From Prolixibacteraceae bacterium JC049 (GTDB lineage: Bacteria; Bacteroidota; Bacteroidia; Bacteroidales; Prolixibacteraceae), in assembly GCA_023369685.1 (NCBI GenBank), contig SACZ01000001.1, positions 186,381 through 250,380 on the forward strand: a stretch of DNA of 64,000 bases, in the 5' to 3' direction. Below the pieces are notes generated by a model that saw only the letters and a program-made list of their open reading frames with translations, had not been told where the DNA came from and ran no database searches. Position 1 is the first letter of the stretch. Each line of letters begins with the position of its first letter. Shown here piece after piece: positions 44,343 to 53,589 of this stretch. Both the position numbers and the translations under genes were made by a program.

Positions 44343-44588
44343 ATGTTTGGGAATTCATCAAATTATAATCAAAAAGGAGGACAAAGAAGTTACGTTTGTC
44401 CTAAGTGCAATGGAACACAGTACGAAACCGATGAGATAAGAACTACAGGAGGTGGTTTCTCTCGCTTTTTCGATGTTCAGAATAGAAAATTCATTGTAGT
44501 ATCGTGCCGCAATTGTGGTTACTCAGAAATGTATAAAGGATCGACAAGTGGATTAGGTAATGTAGCTGATTTCTTGTTTGGAGGATAG
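44343..44588 (+). CDS. zinc-ribbon nucleic-acid-binding-like protein
   Basis: An 81-residue protein with two CxxC pairs (YVCPKCNGTQYETDE and VVSCRNCGYSEMY) that form a zinc ribbon, matching the predicted nucleic-acid-binding Zn-ribbon family (COG3478/DUF2082 type). The Gly-rich C-terminus ends SGLGNVADFLFGG, a typical family ending. The function is unknown. The gene follows the transferase by 65 bp and ends at a long stem terminator. Confidence 0.85.
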   Translation: MFGNSSNYNQKGGQRSYVCPKCNGTQYETDEIRTTGGGFSRFFDVQNRKFIVVSCRNCGYSEMYKGSTSGLGNVADFLFGG

Positions 44589-44613
44589 AGTTTTAACAAA
44601 ATAAGATAAAAGG

Positions 44614-44660
44614 AAAAGGAGAAGTAGGAGTTAGAATAGCTCTTATTTCTCCTTTTTTGT
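44614..44660 (+). terminator. terminator after the zinc-ribbon gene
   Basis: A 17-bp stem with two G-T pairs (44614-44630 with 44640-44656), followed by T residues. Confidence 0.92.
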
Positions 44661-44679
44661 TTTTTATGTTTTGTAAGTG

Positions 44680-44708
44680 TTTGTTAACACATTATTGTCA
44701 TAGTTTTG
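44680..44708 (+). promoter_or_regulatory. promoter of the DUF5686 gene
   Basis: TTTG (44680-44683), 17 bp, TAGTTTTG (44701-44708) match TTTG/TAnnTTTG. The start point would be near 44715, giving a very short leader before the ATG at 44731. Confidence 0.55.
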
Positions 44709-44730
44709 AAAAAAACAAATAAATGCCCGT

Positions 44731-47382
44731 ATGAAAATCTTTACTTTCTTATCTATTTTATTATCAATTATTGTTGTTACTGCTCAGGGTCGTGAGGTGA
44801 AAGGAGTAATTACCGACACCCAGGGAAAACCTATCCCGTATGCCAATATTTATGTTCCTAAGTTAAAGACCGGAACTACTTCAAATATTGAAGGGGAATA
44901 TAGTATCGATCTACCTGATGAAGAGCTGGAGCTACTGTTTCAATATATTGGATATAGAACCCGAAAGGTGGTTTTGTCTGAGTTGGGAGACTTGGAGTTA
45001 AATGTGAAGTTGCAAGAGCAGGTTGTGCAAATTAAAGAGATTAAGGTCCTAGCTTCAGGAGAAGATCCGGCATATTATGTGATGCGAAAAGCAATTTCAA
45101 TGGCTCCTTATTATGCCAATCAAGTGTCGGAGTACGACTGTAAGGTATATTTAAAAGGAACGGGAGTTTTGGATAAAATACCGCGTTTATTTCGAAAGAA
45201 ATTGAAAAAAGAGGGATTGGAACAGGAGAAGCCTTTTGTGGTGGAGAGTATCAGTGAGGTGCATTTTGAGCAGCCCAATAAGTTAGAGCAAAAAGTAATT
45301 GCCATGCGTTCTTCGGGGAGCGATAATAATACATCTCCACAAGAAATGATTACCAATAATCTTTATCAGACAAGTAAATATGGTATTATATCTCCTTTCT
45401 CAAAGCAAGCTTTAAGTGTTTATAGTTTTAAGTTAGAAGGTGTTTTTGTCGATCAGGAAAGAACAATCAATAAAATACGAGTTATTCCAAAGCGAAAAGG
45501 AAAAGATTTATTCCGAGGAATAATAAACGTAGCGGAAGATTACTGGAATATTCATTCGGCCGATTTACAGCTATCGTTACCTATGACAGAGGTGAAAATG
45601 AGACAGCAGTATGCTGCGGTAAATGAGAATACCTGGATGCCGGTAAGTTTAAATTTCGATATCAACTTTAAAGGTTTGGGGTTTGCTTTTAAGTACCAAT
45701 ATGTAGCATCGGTTAGCGATTATAAAACAACTCTAAATCCTAATTTGGATCATAGTTTCTTTGAAAAGAAAACAGCGCAAATTCAGGCTGAAAATGAGGT
45801 GTTGAATAAAATTGTTGCAGCAGGCGAGGAGAATGACGAGTTGGTTGAGATAAAGAAAACGAAAAGACAGAAAAGGATAGAGCAGTTGGCTCAAAAAGAG
45901 AGTTTGACTAATGGTGAGGTGAGAAAAATGCAGCGCTTAATTGCAGCAGAAGCCAAAAAGCATAATCCACCAGAGCCATTAGAGATTAAGAATCCAATCA
46001 CAATGGCAAAGAATGCAACAAAGAATGATTCGGTGTTTTGGGGTAAAAAGCGTCCAATTCCGCTTACACTTTCTGAGGTGGAAAGTTTTTCGAAAAAAGA
46101 TTCAATTGTAGCTAAAGAGAAATCACCTGGTTACAAAGACTCTATTCGTAGAGAACAGCGTCATTTTAAGTTGGGGCATATTTTTACAGGAAAATATTAT
46201 GCGTATAAAAACGATTCGGCAAAATATTTTCATTGGTTGAAGGTGCCAGGATTTATAGATGTTAAAGATATGGTTTATAATACAGTCGATGGTTTTCGAT
46301 TTCCTGTCGCTTTTTCGTATGGTTTTCGAGATACATTGGGACGATCACTCTTTGTTAGTCCAAGGTTTGCATATACAACTGCCAGAAAGCATTGGGATTT
46401 CGATTTATATTTATGGTACAGTTATAATCCTGCCAAAATGGAAGGAGTTGGTGCACGAGTAGGACGAATAACAACCGATCTTAACCCCAATAGTGGAATA
46501 TCCAGAATGGAAAATTCAATAAATACGCTCTATTTTGGTCGAAACCATAAGAAGTTTATTTCGCGAGATATTGCCCGTGTACATTATCGACGAGAGTTGA
46601 TTAATGGACTTGATTTTAAAGTAAAGTTAGCTTATGAACAATATGAGAAGTTAACCAATAATACGACCTATATTTTCAATAAGAATGAAAAGAAAAGATT
46701 GACACCGAATATTCCACAACGTTTATGGGGATCTGAAGATATTAGTGATTTTGAAGGAACTGCCAATGTGGATATTTTGATTAATTATACACCACGAAGG
46801 AGATATTTCATGTCTGGTAAAAGAAAGATTGCAGCAAGAAGCAAATTTCCAACATTTTCGTTTCGCTATAAAAAGGGAATTCCCAATGTATTTAATTCCG
46901 ATACCAACTTCGATTTTATGAGTCTGGGAATAAGCGACAGAATGAGTAGTGGCTTTAACGATTCGTTTTCTTATAAAGTTGAGGGTGGAATATTCTTAAA
47001 TAATAAAAAGGTGAATTTCACCGATTATGCGCATTTTAGAACTGATAACACGCGGTTTGGCGACTCATTTCGATTTGATTCTTTTCGATTATTGCCTTTT
47101 TATACTGCGGCAACCAATGATAAATACCTAAAGGTTTTTACACAGTGGGAAAGCGATAGACTACTACTGAAGAGGTTGCCATTGTTGAATAATAGTATGA
47201 TGACAGAGCATGTATTTGTCAATTATCTGACTACGCCGGATTGGAAAAATTATTGGGAGATAGGTTATGGGTTGCAGAATGTTTTCTTATTAGGAAATAT
47301 TGAAATTGTCCATTCTCGTCAGAAAGCTTATCAAGGTTTTTCTAATAGTACTGAGTTGAGAATAACTTTTAATTTAAATTGA
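44731..47382 (+). CDS. DUF5686 outer-membrane protein with carboxypeptidase-regulatory-like domain
   Basis: An 883-residue protein with a signal peptide (MKIFTFLSILLSIIVVTAQG), a CNA/carboxypeptidase-like domain (about 22-110, REVKGVITDTQGKPIPYANIYVPKLKTGTTSNIEGEYSIDLP) and a long DUF5686 region that begins DPAYYVMRKAISMAPYYANQVSEYDCKVYLKG and ends in a predicted beta barrel (FNLN). The domain order is the one seen in many large Bacteroidota proteins of this name. The function is unknown; resemblance to TonB-linked barrels suggests an outer-membrane role. It is monocistronic, behind its own promoter. Confidence 0.88.
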   Translation: MKIFTFLSILLSIIVVTAQGREVKGVITDTQGKPIPYANIYVPKLKTGTTSNIEGEYSIDLPDEELELLFQYIGYRTRKVVLSELGDLELNVKLQEQVVQIKEIKVLASGEDPAYYVMRKAISMAPYYANQVSEYDCKVYLKGTGVLDKIPRLFRKKLKKEGLEQEKPFVVESISEVHFEQPNKLEQKVIAMRSSGSDNNTSPQEMITNNLYQTSKYGIISPFSKQALSVYSFKLEGVFVDQERTINKIRVIPKRKGKDLFRGIINVAEDYWNIHSADLQLSLPMTEVKMRQQYAAVNENTWMPVSLNFDINFKGLGFAFKYQYVASVSDYKTTLNPNLDHSFFEKKTAQIQAENEVLNKIVAAGEENDELVEIKKTKRQKRIEQLAQKESLTNGEVRKMQRLIAAEAKKHNPPEPLEIKNPITMAKNATKNDSVFWGKKRPIPLTLSEVESFSKKDSIVAKEKSPGYKDSIRREQRHFKLGHIFTGKYYAYKNDSAKYFHWLKVPGFIDVKDMVYNTVDGFRFPVAFSYGFRDTLGRSLFVSPRFAYTTARKHWDFDLYLWYSYNPAKMEGVGARVGRITTDLNPNSGISRMENSINTLYFGRNHKKFISRDIARVHYRRELINGLDFKVKLAYEQYEKLTNNTTYIFNKNEKKRLTPNIPQRLWGSEDISDFEGTANVDILINYTPRRRYFMSGKRKIAARSKFPTFSFRYKKGIPNVFNSDTNFDFMSLGISDRMSSGFNDSFSYKVEGGIFLNNKKVNFTDYAHFRTDNTRFGDSFRFDSFRLLPFYTAATNDKYLKVFTQWESDRLLLKRLPLLNNSMMTEHVFVNYLTTPDWKNYWEIGYGLQNVFLLGNIEIVHSRQKAYQGFSNSTELRITFNLN

Positions 47383-47569
47383 TTATTAGGGGATTAATTG
47401 AAAGAGAGTTTTTAGCAGCTTGAAAGCCATGGGATTGGATTTTGAAAATTGGTGGGTGTTGATTGGCGAATGCATATTGTTTATTTAAATAACACATGTT
47501 CGCACTTTTATTTTCAAAACAAATATGAAGCTATAACTCTTGTTATTTCTAATCGTTGAAAAAATAAAC

Positions 47570-47577
47570 TACTTTTG
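47570..47577 (+). promoter_or_regulatory. candidate -7 element before the 47602 gene
   Basis: TACTTTTG fits TAnnTTTG 24 bp before the ATG, but no well-spaced -33 TTTG is seen. Confidence 0.4.
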
Positions 47578-47601
47578 CCGATTCAAAGCAAATATTGGTG
47601 A

Positions 47602-48447
47602 ATGAGTACGGTAGATATATACGATAGTTTGGTTAGTCAGTTCGAAAAAGGAATTGCAGATAATAATTCTAAGATGATTCAAGATTTTCTGAATAGTGAC
47701 AGAGCGGAAAGCTTGAAAGAATCGCCTAGCCAATACTCAGTTATAAAGGAATTACGCGCTAAAGCATACACTCTTTTTGGGCAGTTTATGGATGCCGATG
47801 TAGAGTACAAGGAAGGCTTAGAGTATTGCTTGGAAGCGCAGCGTTGCGAATATATGGTGAATTGGGCATTAAGTAACTTGACATTGTTGAGTATTACTAA
47901 TGATCCAAAAGAGTATGTTCCAACTTTACGTTTGGGGTTAAAATTGTTGGATGAAGCAGAAAAATATGCGGCTAATTATGTGTCGGAAGAGTATGCTTTA
48001 TTGACATTGGCCAACGTGAAAGCTTTCTTCTTGATTTTAATTAACGAAAACGATTTGGCGCGTACTTGCTACAGCGAATGTGCTTTTACCCCAATTCCGG
48101 TTGATGTATACAATGATAAAAAAGCCATGCAAATGGTATTTGCCAACTACTTTAAAGGTTTGTCGGTAGCTATCGAGTTAAAAGATAAAGAGCTATTGAT
48201 GAATTTGATGAAAGTAATATCAATTGATGATGGCGTATTGTATGGCGATCACGGTCTGTTCAAAAAATTCTATGTAATGATGATGGATGCTTTTGATAGT
48301 CGTTCGGAGTTTGGAGCTGAGTTCGATAATATTTTCCGATTAATGAATAAGGTGGAAGAAGCTTATCCAACTTTGAAGCATTTCTTGAAGTTGATTAGTA
48401 AACCTGATTTTGAAAACTTAGAGAAACTGTTTTCTGAGTTCAAATAG
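47602..48447 (+). CDS. hypothetical helical protein, TPR-like
   Basis: A 281-residue soluble protein without signal peptide or transmembrane segment. It is almost entirely helical, with repeats of tetratricopeptide-like spacing (VIKELRAKAYTLFGQFMDADVEYKEGLEYCL, LLTLANVKAFFLILINENDLARTCYSECAF). I do not recognise a family. The repeated helical hairpins suggest a protein-protein interaction scaffold. It stands alone between a -7-like promoter element and a terminator shared with the convergent peptidase gene. No function is assigned. Confidence 0.6.
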   Translation: MSTVDIYDSLVSQFEKGIADNNSKMIQDFLNSDRAESLKESPSQYSVIKELRAKAYTLFGQFMDADVEYKEGLEYCLEAQRCEYMVNWALSNLTLLSITNDPKEYVPTLRLGLKLLDEAEKYAANYVSEEYALLTLANVKAFFLILINENDLARTCYSECAFTPIPVDVYNDKKAMQMVFANYFKGLSVAIELKDKELLMNLMKVISIDDGVLYGDHGLFKKFYVMMMDAFDSRSEFGAEFDNIFRLMNKVEEAYPTLKHFLKLISKPDFENLEKLFSEFK

Positions 48448-48468
48448 ATATAATACTTTAAGTGTGGA

Positions 48469-48506
48469 AAAATCCGCTACTTCTTTCATGAGGTAGCGGA
48501 TTTTTT
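48469..48506. terminator. shared bidirectional terminator
   Basis: AAAATCCGCTAC (48469-48480) and GTAGCGGATTTT (48493-48504) pair over 12 bp with A and T runs on both sides, between two convergent genes. Confidence 0.92.
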
Positions 48507-48509
48507 CTT

Positions 48510-50450
48510 TTATAGGAATGAATAGTTGCTACTATAATGAAGCATTTGACTGGCAAATGAGTCTACATATTCAATCTTAATATCGGTAATGTTATTGTCT
48601 TTATCGAATACAGGTGTGTATTGAGGGTTGACAAAACCGGCATATGGTGCCAGATTTAATTTTTTGTAGCGTTCAAGTACTTCGGAGTGAAGTGCTGGCT
48701 CAATTTTTACACCATAAGTTTCTACCAATTCTTGAGCAGCATTAAAATCACCTTCCGATTTAATGCGTTGTACTTCTGCCAGAAGTTGACCAAAGAGGTT
48801 GCGAAGCTTATGGTAGTCTCTGATTACAAAATAGGTTTTGTTGTTTTCGCTTACTCTTTCGATAATGTTCTCTGTTTTCCCATTTTCGTATGCCCATTTA
48901 GCAATTAACTGGCGATTGCGCATGTGTGATTCTTCCAGGTTTTTTTCGGGTTCAATTCGTACCAATTGGGTCATTAAACCATTGCGAATGTAGTTGTCAT
49001 ACTCCGATTTAGCAGCGTCCTCGTTGGGAAGTAGGCCCAGTTCGACAATCTTCGGATCAATCATATAATAAAGAGCGAAAAGATCAGCTCGTGCTTCTTC
49101 GATGGTAGAACCATAATTTTTTAGTGCTTCAGTCGAGACATCTGGAAGCAGTTTGCCTGATCCGTGTCCAAGGCATTCATGCAAATCGGTGTGCAGGTTA
49201 CCTGAGTCGTAGCCATATTGTTTGGCGCGCTCTTTTTCTTCTTCGCTATAAGCAAATTCATCCAGCATGCCACCTTTCAATGATGCCATGTGGTAGGCGT
49301 GCGTAATATTTTCAATGGTAACCGATTTCGAACCATATTGCTCTCGAATCCATTCTGCATTGGGAAGATTAATTCCTATGGGAGTTGCAGGGTGGCAATC
49401 GCCGCCTAATATTGTGGCATTTATAACACGTGCAGAAACGCCTTTTACCTCCGATTTTTTGAATCGCTTATCAACGGGAGAGTGATCTTCAAACCACTGT
49501 GCATTCTTACTGATTGTTTCAGTGCGTTTGGTAGCTTCCTCATCTTTTAATTGTACCACAGCTTCCCAACTGGCTTTTATGCCCATTGCGTCGCCATATA
49601 CTTCAATAAAACCGTTAATAAAATCGATATCGGCGTCAAGTTCTGATACCCATAGAATATTAAACTGATCGAAAAGTTGTAGATCTCCGGTTTCGTAAAA
49701 CTGAATCAATAACTTCAACAAATCTTCTTGTTTAGTATTTTCAGCTACATCGAGTGCTTTTTTTAGCCAGAAAACTATTTGTTTTATGGCAGCTCCATAT
49801 TTTCCATTGGAATGCCATATTTGTTCGGTAATTGTTTCTCCTTCTTTTATTAAAGTAGAATTGGCTCCCCAAGAGATAGGTGTCGATGGATTTTTTTGTT
49901 CCTTGCTGTTGTAAAACTCTTCTACCTCTTTTTGAGATATATTCTGGTAATAATTATTGGCTGAACTTTTAATTAAATCCGACGAAGTGTCTAAAGAGAC
50001 CCGTTTGTTATCAATTCCAGGATTGAAAATGACTGGCATGATTTCTTTTAGCTCTGTCTCAGATATTGGAGCTTCTGATTGGCATTGTTTCATTAATGCT
50101 AGAAGATTACTTTCGGTGAACTCAGGAGTGAGTTTATCCATAGAGTAATGGTGATGAATACCATTGGAGAGCCAAATTCGTTTCAAGAATACTGCTAGAG
50201 CAGAGTATGGCTTATTATTTTTGTCGCCAGTATAATTGATTAGGATATGCTCAAATAATTGGCGAATTTTAAGATTGTGCTTGTAGTTTTGGTCCCAGAT
50301 AATATCTCGACCACAAAGAGCGGCTTCTCCTAAGAAATAAAGTAACTTCTTTTGTTGCAAAGGCAGCTCTTCGAAATGAGGAACACGGTATCGTAAAATT
50401 TTGATATCGGCAAACTGTTCCAGTTGATATTTAAATTCTGTATTGTTCAT
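48510..50450 (-). CDS. dipeptidyl peptidase III (M49 metallopeptidase)
   Basis: A 646-residue zinc exopeptidase that removes dipeptides from the N-terminus of oligopeptides. The M49 signature is intact: HECLGHGSGKL (two zinc His and the catalytic Glu; the Cys-containing HECLGH form is typical of Bacteroides-type enzymes) and STIEEARADLFALYYM with the third zinc ligand Glu. No signal peptide is seen, so it is probably cytoplasmic. ATG 50450 is used; the TTG two codons upstream is not needed. It is convergent with the preceding gene, and a hairpin separates it from the LytTR regulator upstream on the same strand. Confidence 0.95.
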   Translation of the reverse strand: MNNTEFKYQLEQFADIKILRYRVPHFEELPLQQKKLLYFLGEAALCGRDIIWDQNYKHNLKIRQLFEHILINYTGDKNNKPYSALAVFLKRIWLSNGIHHHYSMDKLTPEFTESNLLALMKQCQSEAPISETELKEIMPVIFNPGIDNKRVSLDTSSDLIKSSANNYYQNISQKEVEEFYNSKEQKNPSTPISWGANSTLIKEGETITEQIWHSNGKYGAAIKQIVFWLKKALDVAENTKQEDLLKLLIQFYETGDLQLFDQFNILWVSELDADIDFINGFIEVYGDAMGIKASWEAVVQLKDEEATKRTETISKNAQWFEDHSPVDKRFKKSEVKGVSARVINATILGGDCHPATPIGINLPNAEWIREQYGSKSVTIENITHAYHMASLKGGMLDEFAYSEEEKERAKQYGYDSGNLHTDLHECLGHGSGKLLPDVSTEALKNYGSTIEEARADLFALYYMIDPKIVELGLLPNEDAAKSEYDNYIRNGLMTQLVRIEPEKNLEESHMRNRQLIAKWAYENGKTENIIERVSENNKTYFVIRDYHKLRNLFGQLLAEVQRIKSEGDFNAAQELVETYGVKIEPALHSEVLERYKKLNLAPYAGFVNPQYTPVFDKDNNITDIKIEYVDSFASQMLHYSSNYSFL

Positions 50451-50468
50451 TAGCAATGTTTTTTAAGC

Positions 50469-50498
50469 AAAAAATCCCTGTCAAAAGACAAGGATTTT
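50469..50498 (-). terminator. terminator of the LytTR regulator gene
   Basis: On the minus strand AAAATCCTTGTC and GACAGGGATTTT form a 12-bp stem with one mismatched or wobble position and loop TTTT, followed by TT, about 20 bp past the stop. Confidence 0.8.
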
Positions 50499-50520
50499 AA
50501 GTGTGAGTTTGTTTATACTC

Positions 50521-51237
50521 TTATTTGGATAATACGTTTATTCCATTTAATAGCTTATCTCTAAAAGATTTTCCCAAAGGAAGTGCCATTTTCCCTTCGT
50601 CGGTCTCTACTTCTACACTATTCGACGAGATCATGTTTATTTTACTTGCATTTACCACGTATGATCGGTGAATTCTAAAGAATTTACCAGGAGGCAATTT
50701 ATCTACAATTGCTTTTAAGGTGTGGTGAATGGTGTATTTCTCGTTAAAAGTGTTTATTGTAATGTAATTTTCCAGTGCTTCTACCCAGATGATATCAGAA
50801 TAACGAACTCTCACTAAGTTGTTGTTCTTTTTAATGAAAAATTCGTCGTAGTCATCAGTTATTTCAATTTTGGCCGATCGATTTTTCTTCCAGGCTTTCT
50901 CAACGGCTTTGTAAAAGCGAGTGAGATTGATTGGCTTCAATAAATAATCGGTAACATCTAGTTCGAAAGCCTCCAGTGCATAGTCTTCCTTTCCACTGAC
51001 AAATATTATCTGAGGTGTTTGATCTTGTAATACTTTCAGAAACTCAACACCTGTCATTTCAGGCATTTCGATATCTAAAAATATTAAATCAATGATCTCA
51101 TCGCTTTTTTGAATGTGATTTATAGCATCAACAGCGCTAGAAAATGATTTATAGGTTCTTATAAAGGACGTCTTTTTAATACATTTCTCAATAAGAGACC
51201 GGCTAAGTTTATCGTCGTCTATTATTAAACAGTTCAT
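50521..51237 (-). CDS. LytTR-family response regulator (no adjacent kinase)
   Basis: A 238-residue regulator. The receiver domain has D7/D8, phospho-acceptor D55 (LIFLDIEMPEMTG), and LLKPINLTRF. The C-terminal LytTR domain (about 130-235) reads WVEALENYITINTFNEKYTIHHTLKAIVDKLPPGKFFRIHRSYVVN. A histidine kinase is not next to it; the LytS-type kinase at 5918-7720 already has its own partner. It is monocistronic, ending in a terminator. Targets are unknown. Confidence 0.93.
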   Translation of the reverse strand: MNCLIIDDDKLSRSLIEKCIKKTSFIRTYKSFSSAVDAINHIQKSDEIIDLIFLDIEMPEMTGVEFLKVLQDQTPQIIFVSGKEDYALEAFELDVTDYLLKPINLTRFYKAVEKAWKKNRSAKIEITDDYDEFFIKKNNNLVRVRYSDIIWVEALENYITINTFNEKYTIHHTLKAIVDKLPPGKFFRIHRSYVVNASKINMISSNSVEVETDEGKMALPLGKSFRDKLLNGINVLSK

Positions 51238-51306
51238 CTTGAATGGATAATTTTTTCAAAAATAAAAAGAATTATGCATTTACAACACTATAGTGCTAAT
51301 GATGTT

Positions 51307-51972
51307 CTAGCTGTTTCTAAATCGTTCTTCAAGTAAAGGAAAACGTTTTAGTGTTTGCCTTAACCAATTGAGTTTAATATCAGCAATATCCTCTTCAGAA
51401 AGTTGCCAGTTTATTTCGCTGTTTCTTAGTTGTAAAGTTAAATGATGAATCACTAGTGCTACACATACCGAGATGTTGAAGCTTTCGGTAAAGCCATGCA
51501 TCGGAATTTTTACAAATTCATCGGCATTGTCAATAACGTCTTGTGAAACACCTGTTAACTCAGTTCCAAAAATAAACGCAGACTTTCCTTTTGTGAGATC
51601 GAAGTCCTCAAGGTTTGTATCATTGGTGTGGGGAGTGGTTGCAACAATTCTATATCCTTGTTGCTTCAATTGGTTAATTGCTTCAAGAGTGTTGTTCGGA
51701 TAATTATTATAATGGTTTAGTGTTAGCCACTTGGAAGATCCCATTGCAATATCTCTGTGAAGAGTGAATTCATTTCTGTTTTCAATGACATGTACGTCCT
51801 GAACACCGAAACAATCACAAGAACGAAGTACTGCACTTGCATTCTGAGATTGGTAAATATCCTCTAAAACAACAGTGAGATATTTTGTGCGCTGGGCAAT
51901 TACTTTTTCAAAAAGTGCTTTTCTTTTTTCGGTTATAAACCCTTCCAAGTATTTAACTAACTCTTTCTCCAT
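51307..51972 (-). CDS. trmH: TrmH-family RNA 2'-O-methyltransferase
   Basis: A 221-residue SpoU/TrmH enzyme. The N-terminal extension (MEKELVKYLEGFITEKRKALFEKVIAQRTKYLTVVLEDIYQSQNASAVLRSCDCFG) carries the NxxAVLR motif 1. Motif 2 is FIFGTELTGVS and motif 3 is IPMHGFTESFNISVCVALV, which form the trefoil knot that binds S-adenosylmethionine. It best fits TrmH, which methylates G18 of tRNAs. The start is ATG 51972; a TTG directly upstream is not required. Confidence 0.88.
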   Translation of the reverse strand: MEKELVKYLEGFITEKRKALFEKVIAQRTKYLTVVLEDIYQSQNASAVLRSCDCFGVQDVHVIENRNEFTLHRDIAMGSSKWLTLNHYNNYPNNTLEAINQLKQQGYRIVATTPHTNDTNLEDFDLTKGKSAFIFGTELTGVSQDVIDNADEFVKIPMHGFTESFNISVCVALVIHHLTLQLRNSEINWQLSEEDIADIKLNWLRQTLKRFPLLEERFRNS

Positions 51973-51995
51973 CAAAAATCAAATCTATATAAAAC

Positions 51996-52036
51996 GAAAA
52001 AAAGGGAGGTCATCGTTGTTGATGAGCTCCCCTTGA
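51996..52036 (-). terminator. terminator of the HU gene
   Basis: On the minus strand GGGGAGCTCATC pairs with GATGACCTCCC over a stem with one or two internal mismatches, then runs into a T-tract (A-run 51996-52003 on plus). Confidence 0.85.
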
Positions 52037-52055
52037 GGCATCAAATTTTTTCCAA

Positions 52056-52328
52056 TTACTGAACCTGATCGTTAAGTTCTGCTCCAGCTTTAAATTTAAC
52101 AACCTTTTTAGCAGGAATTGTAATTTCTTTTCCAGTTTGTGGATTACGACCTGTACGTGCAGAACGCTCTGAAAGAGAGAATGATCCGAATCCGATCAAT
52201 GCTACACGATCGCCTTCTTTAAGGGCGCCAGAAGTTGTTTCGATAAAAGCATCTAAAGCTTTTTTAGCGTCGGCTTTAGTAAGGCCAGATTTTTCTGCAA
52301 TTGCATCAATTAATTGAGCTTTGTTCAT
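52056..52328 (-). CDS. hup: HU DNA-binding protein
   Basis: A 90-residue canonical [79 protein letters not shown]. The [16 protein letters not shown] arm is the DNA-bending beta ribbon, including the Pro that intercalates into DNA. Typical of the main nucleoid HU in Bacteroidota; the paralogue at 40903-41187 lacks the RNPQTG turn. Monocistronic with a well-matched promoter and its own terminator. Confidence 0.97.
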   Translation of the reverse strand: MNKAQLIDAIAEKSGLTKADAKKALDAFIETTSGALKEGDRVALIGFGSFSLSERSARTGRNPQTGKEITIPAKKVVKFKAGAELNDQVQ

Positions 52329-52379
52329 AATTGAAATTTTAAAGGGTTAAAACTGATTATTAATAATCTGATTACTATA

Positions 52380-52409
52380 CAAATATATTGTTTTTACAAT
52401 CTTATCAAA
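52380..52409 (-). promoter_or_regulatory. promoter of hup
   Basis: On the minus strand TTTG (52409-52406), 18 bp, then TATATTTG (52387-52380), a full match to the Bacteroidota promoter consensus about 50 nt upstream of the ATG. Confidence 0.75.
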
Positions 52410-52561
52410 ATTTTGGTACAGTTGAAGCAAAAAATACAATACGTTTTTGTTGTTTTTATTTGCTTCATTTTTTCTGATTGTCTAAATTCCTAAAAATCCC
52501 AATGATATCAAAGGGTTTAGGCGATTTTTTTTTCAAAAAATCAAAAAAAAATGTGAAGTGA

Positions 52562-52592
52562 TTTGTGTTTAAAGAAAATTGTTCTACTTTTG
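52562..52592 (+). promoter_or_regulatory. promoter of tRNA-Ser/tRNA-Trp copy 1
   Basis: TTTG (52562-52565), 19 bp, TACTTTTG (52585-52592). The same elements with the same spacing precede copy 2. Confidence 0.8.
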
Positions 52593-52649
52593 CCACCCGT
52601 TGAGAGATTACTGACAACGCTTGATGTTAGTGATGTTTCACAAGTTCTG

Positions 52650-52734
52650 GGAGAGATGGCAGAGTGGTCGAATGCGGTGGTCTTGAAAACCATTGTACCG
52701 CGAGGTACCGGGGGTTCGAATCCCTCTCTCTCCG
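52650..52734 (+). tRNA. tRNA-Ser (anticodon UGA), copy 1
   Basis: An 85-nt class II tRNA. The acceptor GGAGAGA/TCTCTCC has G as discriminator, the anticodon loop CTTGAAA sits on a GTGGT/ACCAT stem, a long variable arm TACCGCGAGGTA follows, and the T-arm contains GGTTCGAATCC. The CCA end is not encoded. Identical over all 85 nt to 56668-56752. Confidence 0.97.
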
Positions 52735-52739
52735 CTTTT

Positions 52740-52812
52740 ACGGGTGTAGCTCAGTTGGTAGAGCACTGGTCTCCAAAACCAGGTGTCGGGAGTTCGAGTC
52801 TCTCCTCCCGTG
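52740..52812 (+). tRNA. tRNA-Trp (anticodon CCA), copy 1
   Basis: A 73-nt tRNA, 5 bp after tRNA-Ser. Anticodon loop CTCCAAA on CTGGT/ACCAG, D-arm GCTC/GAGC, T-loop TTCGAGT. The acceptor ACGGGTG/CTCCCGT contains a U6-U67 mismatch that is also present in copy 2. Discriminator G; CCA not encoded. Confidence 0.97.
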
Positions 52813-52820
52813 CAATAAAA

Positions 52821-52856
52821 AAGAGGTTGTTCTTTTTAGAACAACCTCTTTTTTTG
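52821..52856 (+). terminator. terminator of tRNA pair 1
   Basis: AAGAGGTTGTTC (52821-52832) and GAACAACCTCTT (52839-52850), 12 bp, then TTTTTT. Confidence 0.93.
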
Positions 52857-52921
52857 TTTAAAGCAGATGGTAAAGCTGATGCCATATATAGGAATCAGCT
52901 TAATTATGTATTGAAAGGCTT

Positions 52922-53443
52922 TTAGTAAGTTGAAAGTCCCAGGTGATAGTTTCCTTTGGCTTTGTTGGTGCTAATCTTAAGCTTCCACTCGCCAATGTAT
53001 TTGTTCATATCCTTGGTTGATTTATCTTTCGATTTTAGAAGAATTGTCTGGGTCCACGAGACATCTGCAGTGTCGTTAATGGTTACCTTCTTTAATAGTG
53101 TCCCATTGGGAAGCATTATTTCCAGAATAATTTCGCCGTAAGAACATCTTCCGTTTAAGCTAAGCTTTATTTTTCTAGCCTCTTTTTCCACAGTGAACGT
53201 TGTAGATGATGTCTTTGATTCTCCCGAAAATGATTTTGATAAAGAAAGAGAACTAGAGCGTTCTTCAAAAAAACTATGCACAACATAGTTGCTTTTAGCA
53301 TCTTTAAAAGCGTGTTCTGCACTGCGAAGTGCTTTTTCTGTTATTTTTTTTATCTCCTCTTTTTCTTTTTTCGATTGAGCAAAAACACTGGTTGAAAATA
53401 GAGTTGCAATTATAAGTGCAATGAAATAACTTAGTCTAACCAT
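52922..53443 (-). CDS. hypothetical secreted protein
   Basis: A 173-residue protein with a signal peptide (MVRLSYFIALIIATLFSTSVFAQ), a Lys/Glu-rich helix (SKKEKEEIKKITEKALRSAEHAF), then a beta-rich region (GRCSYGEIILEIMLPNGTLLKKVTIND, IGEWKLKISTNKAKGNYHLGLSTY). The C-terminal half looks like a small beta sandwich with a jelly-roll-like rhythm. No family is recognised. It is divergent from the two-component genes that follow, which makes it a possible but unproven target of theirs. Confidence 0.6.
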   Translation of the reverse strand: MVRLSYFIALIIATLFSTSVFAQSKKEKEEIKKITEKALRSAEHAFKDAKSNYVVHSFFEERSSSLSLSKSFSGESKTSSTTFTVEKEARKIKLSLNGRCSYGEIILEIMLPNGTLLKKVTINDTADVSWTQTILLKSKDKSTKDMNKYIGEWKLKISTNKAKGNYHLGLSTY

Positions 53444-53589
53444 AGCTTTTTAAATTTGTTTGTCATCGGAAACTAATTCCAATATAAAAGTATCAGAGAA
53501 TTGTGAAAGATGGTGTTAATAATAGGTTAACGGCTGGTTAAGCAATTTAGGAGTGAGGTAAAGTCTGTAGTTTTATTGTAAAAATCGAT

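Noticed and set aside
52563-52925. 120-residue plus-strand ORF across the tRNA pair
   Set aside because: It reads through both tRNAs, the promoter and the terminator; translated tRNA artefact.
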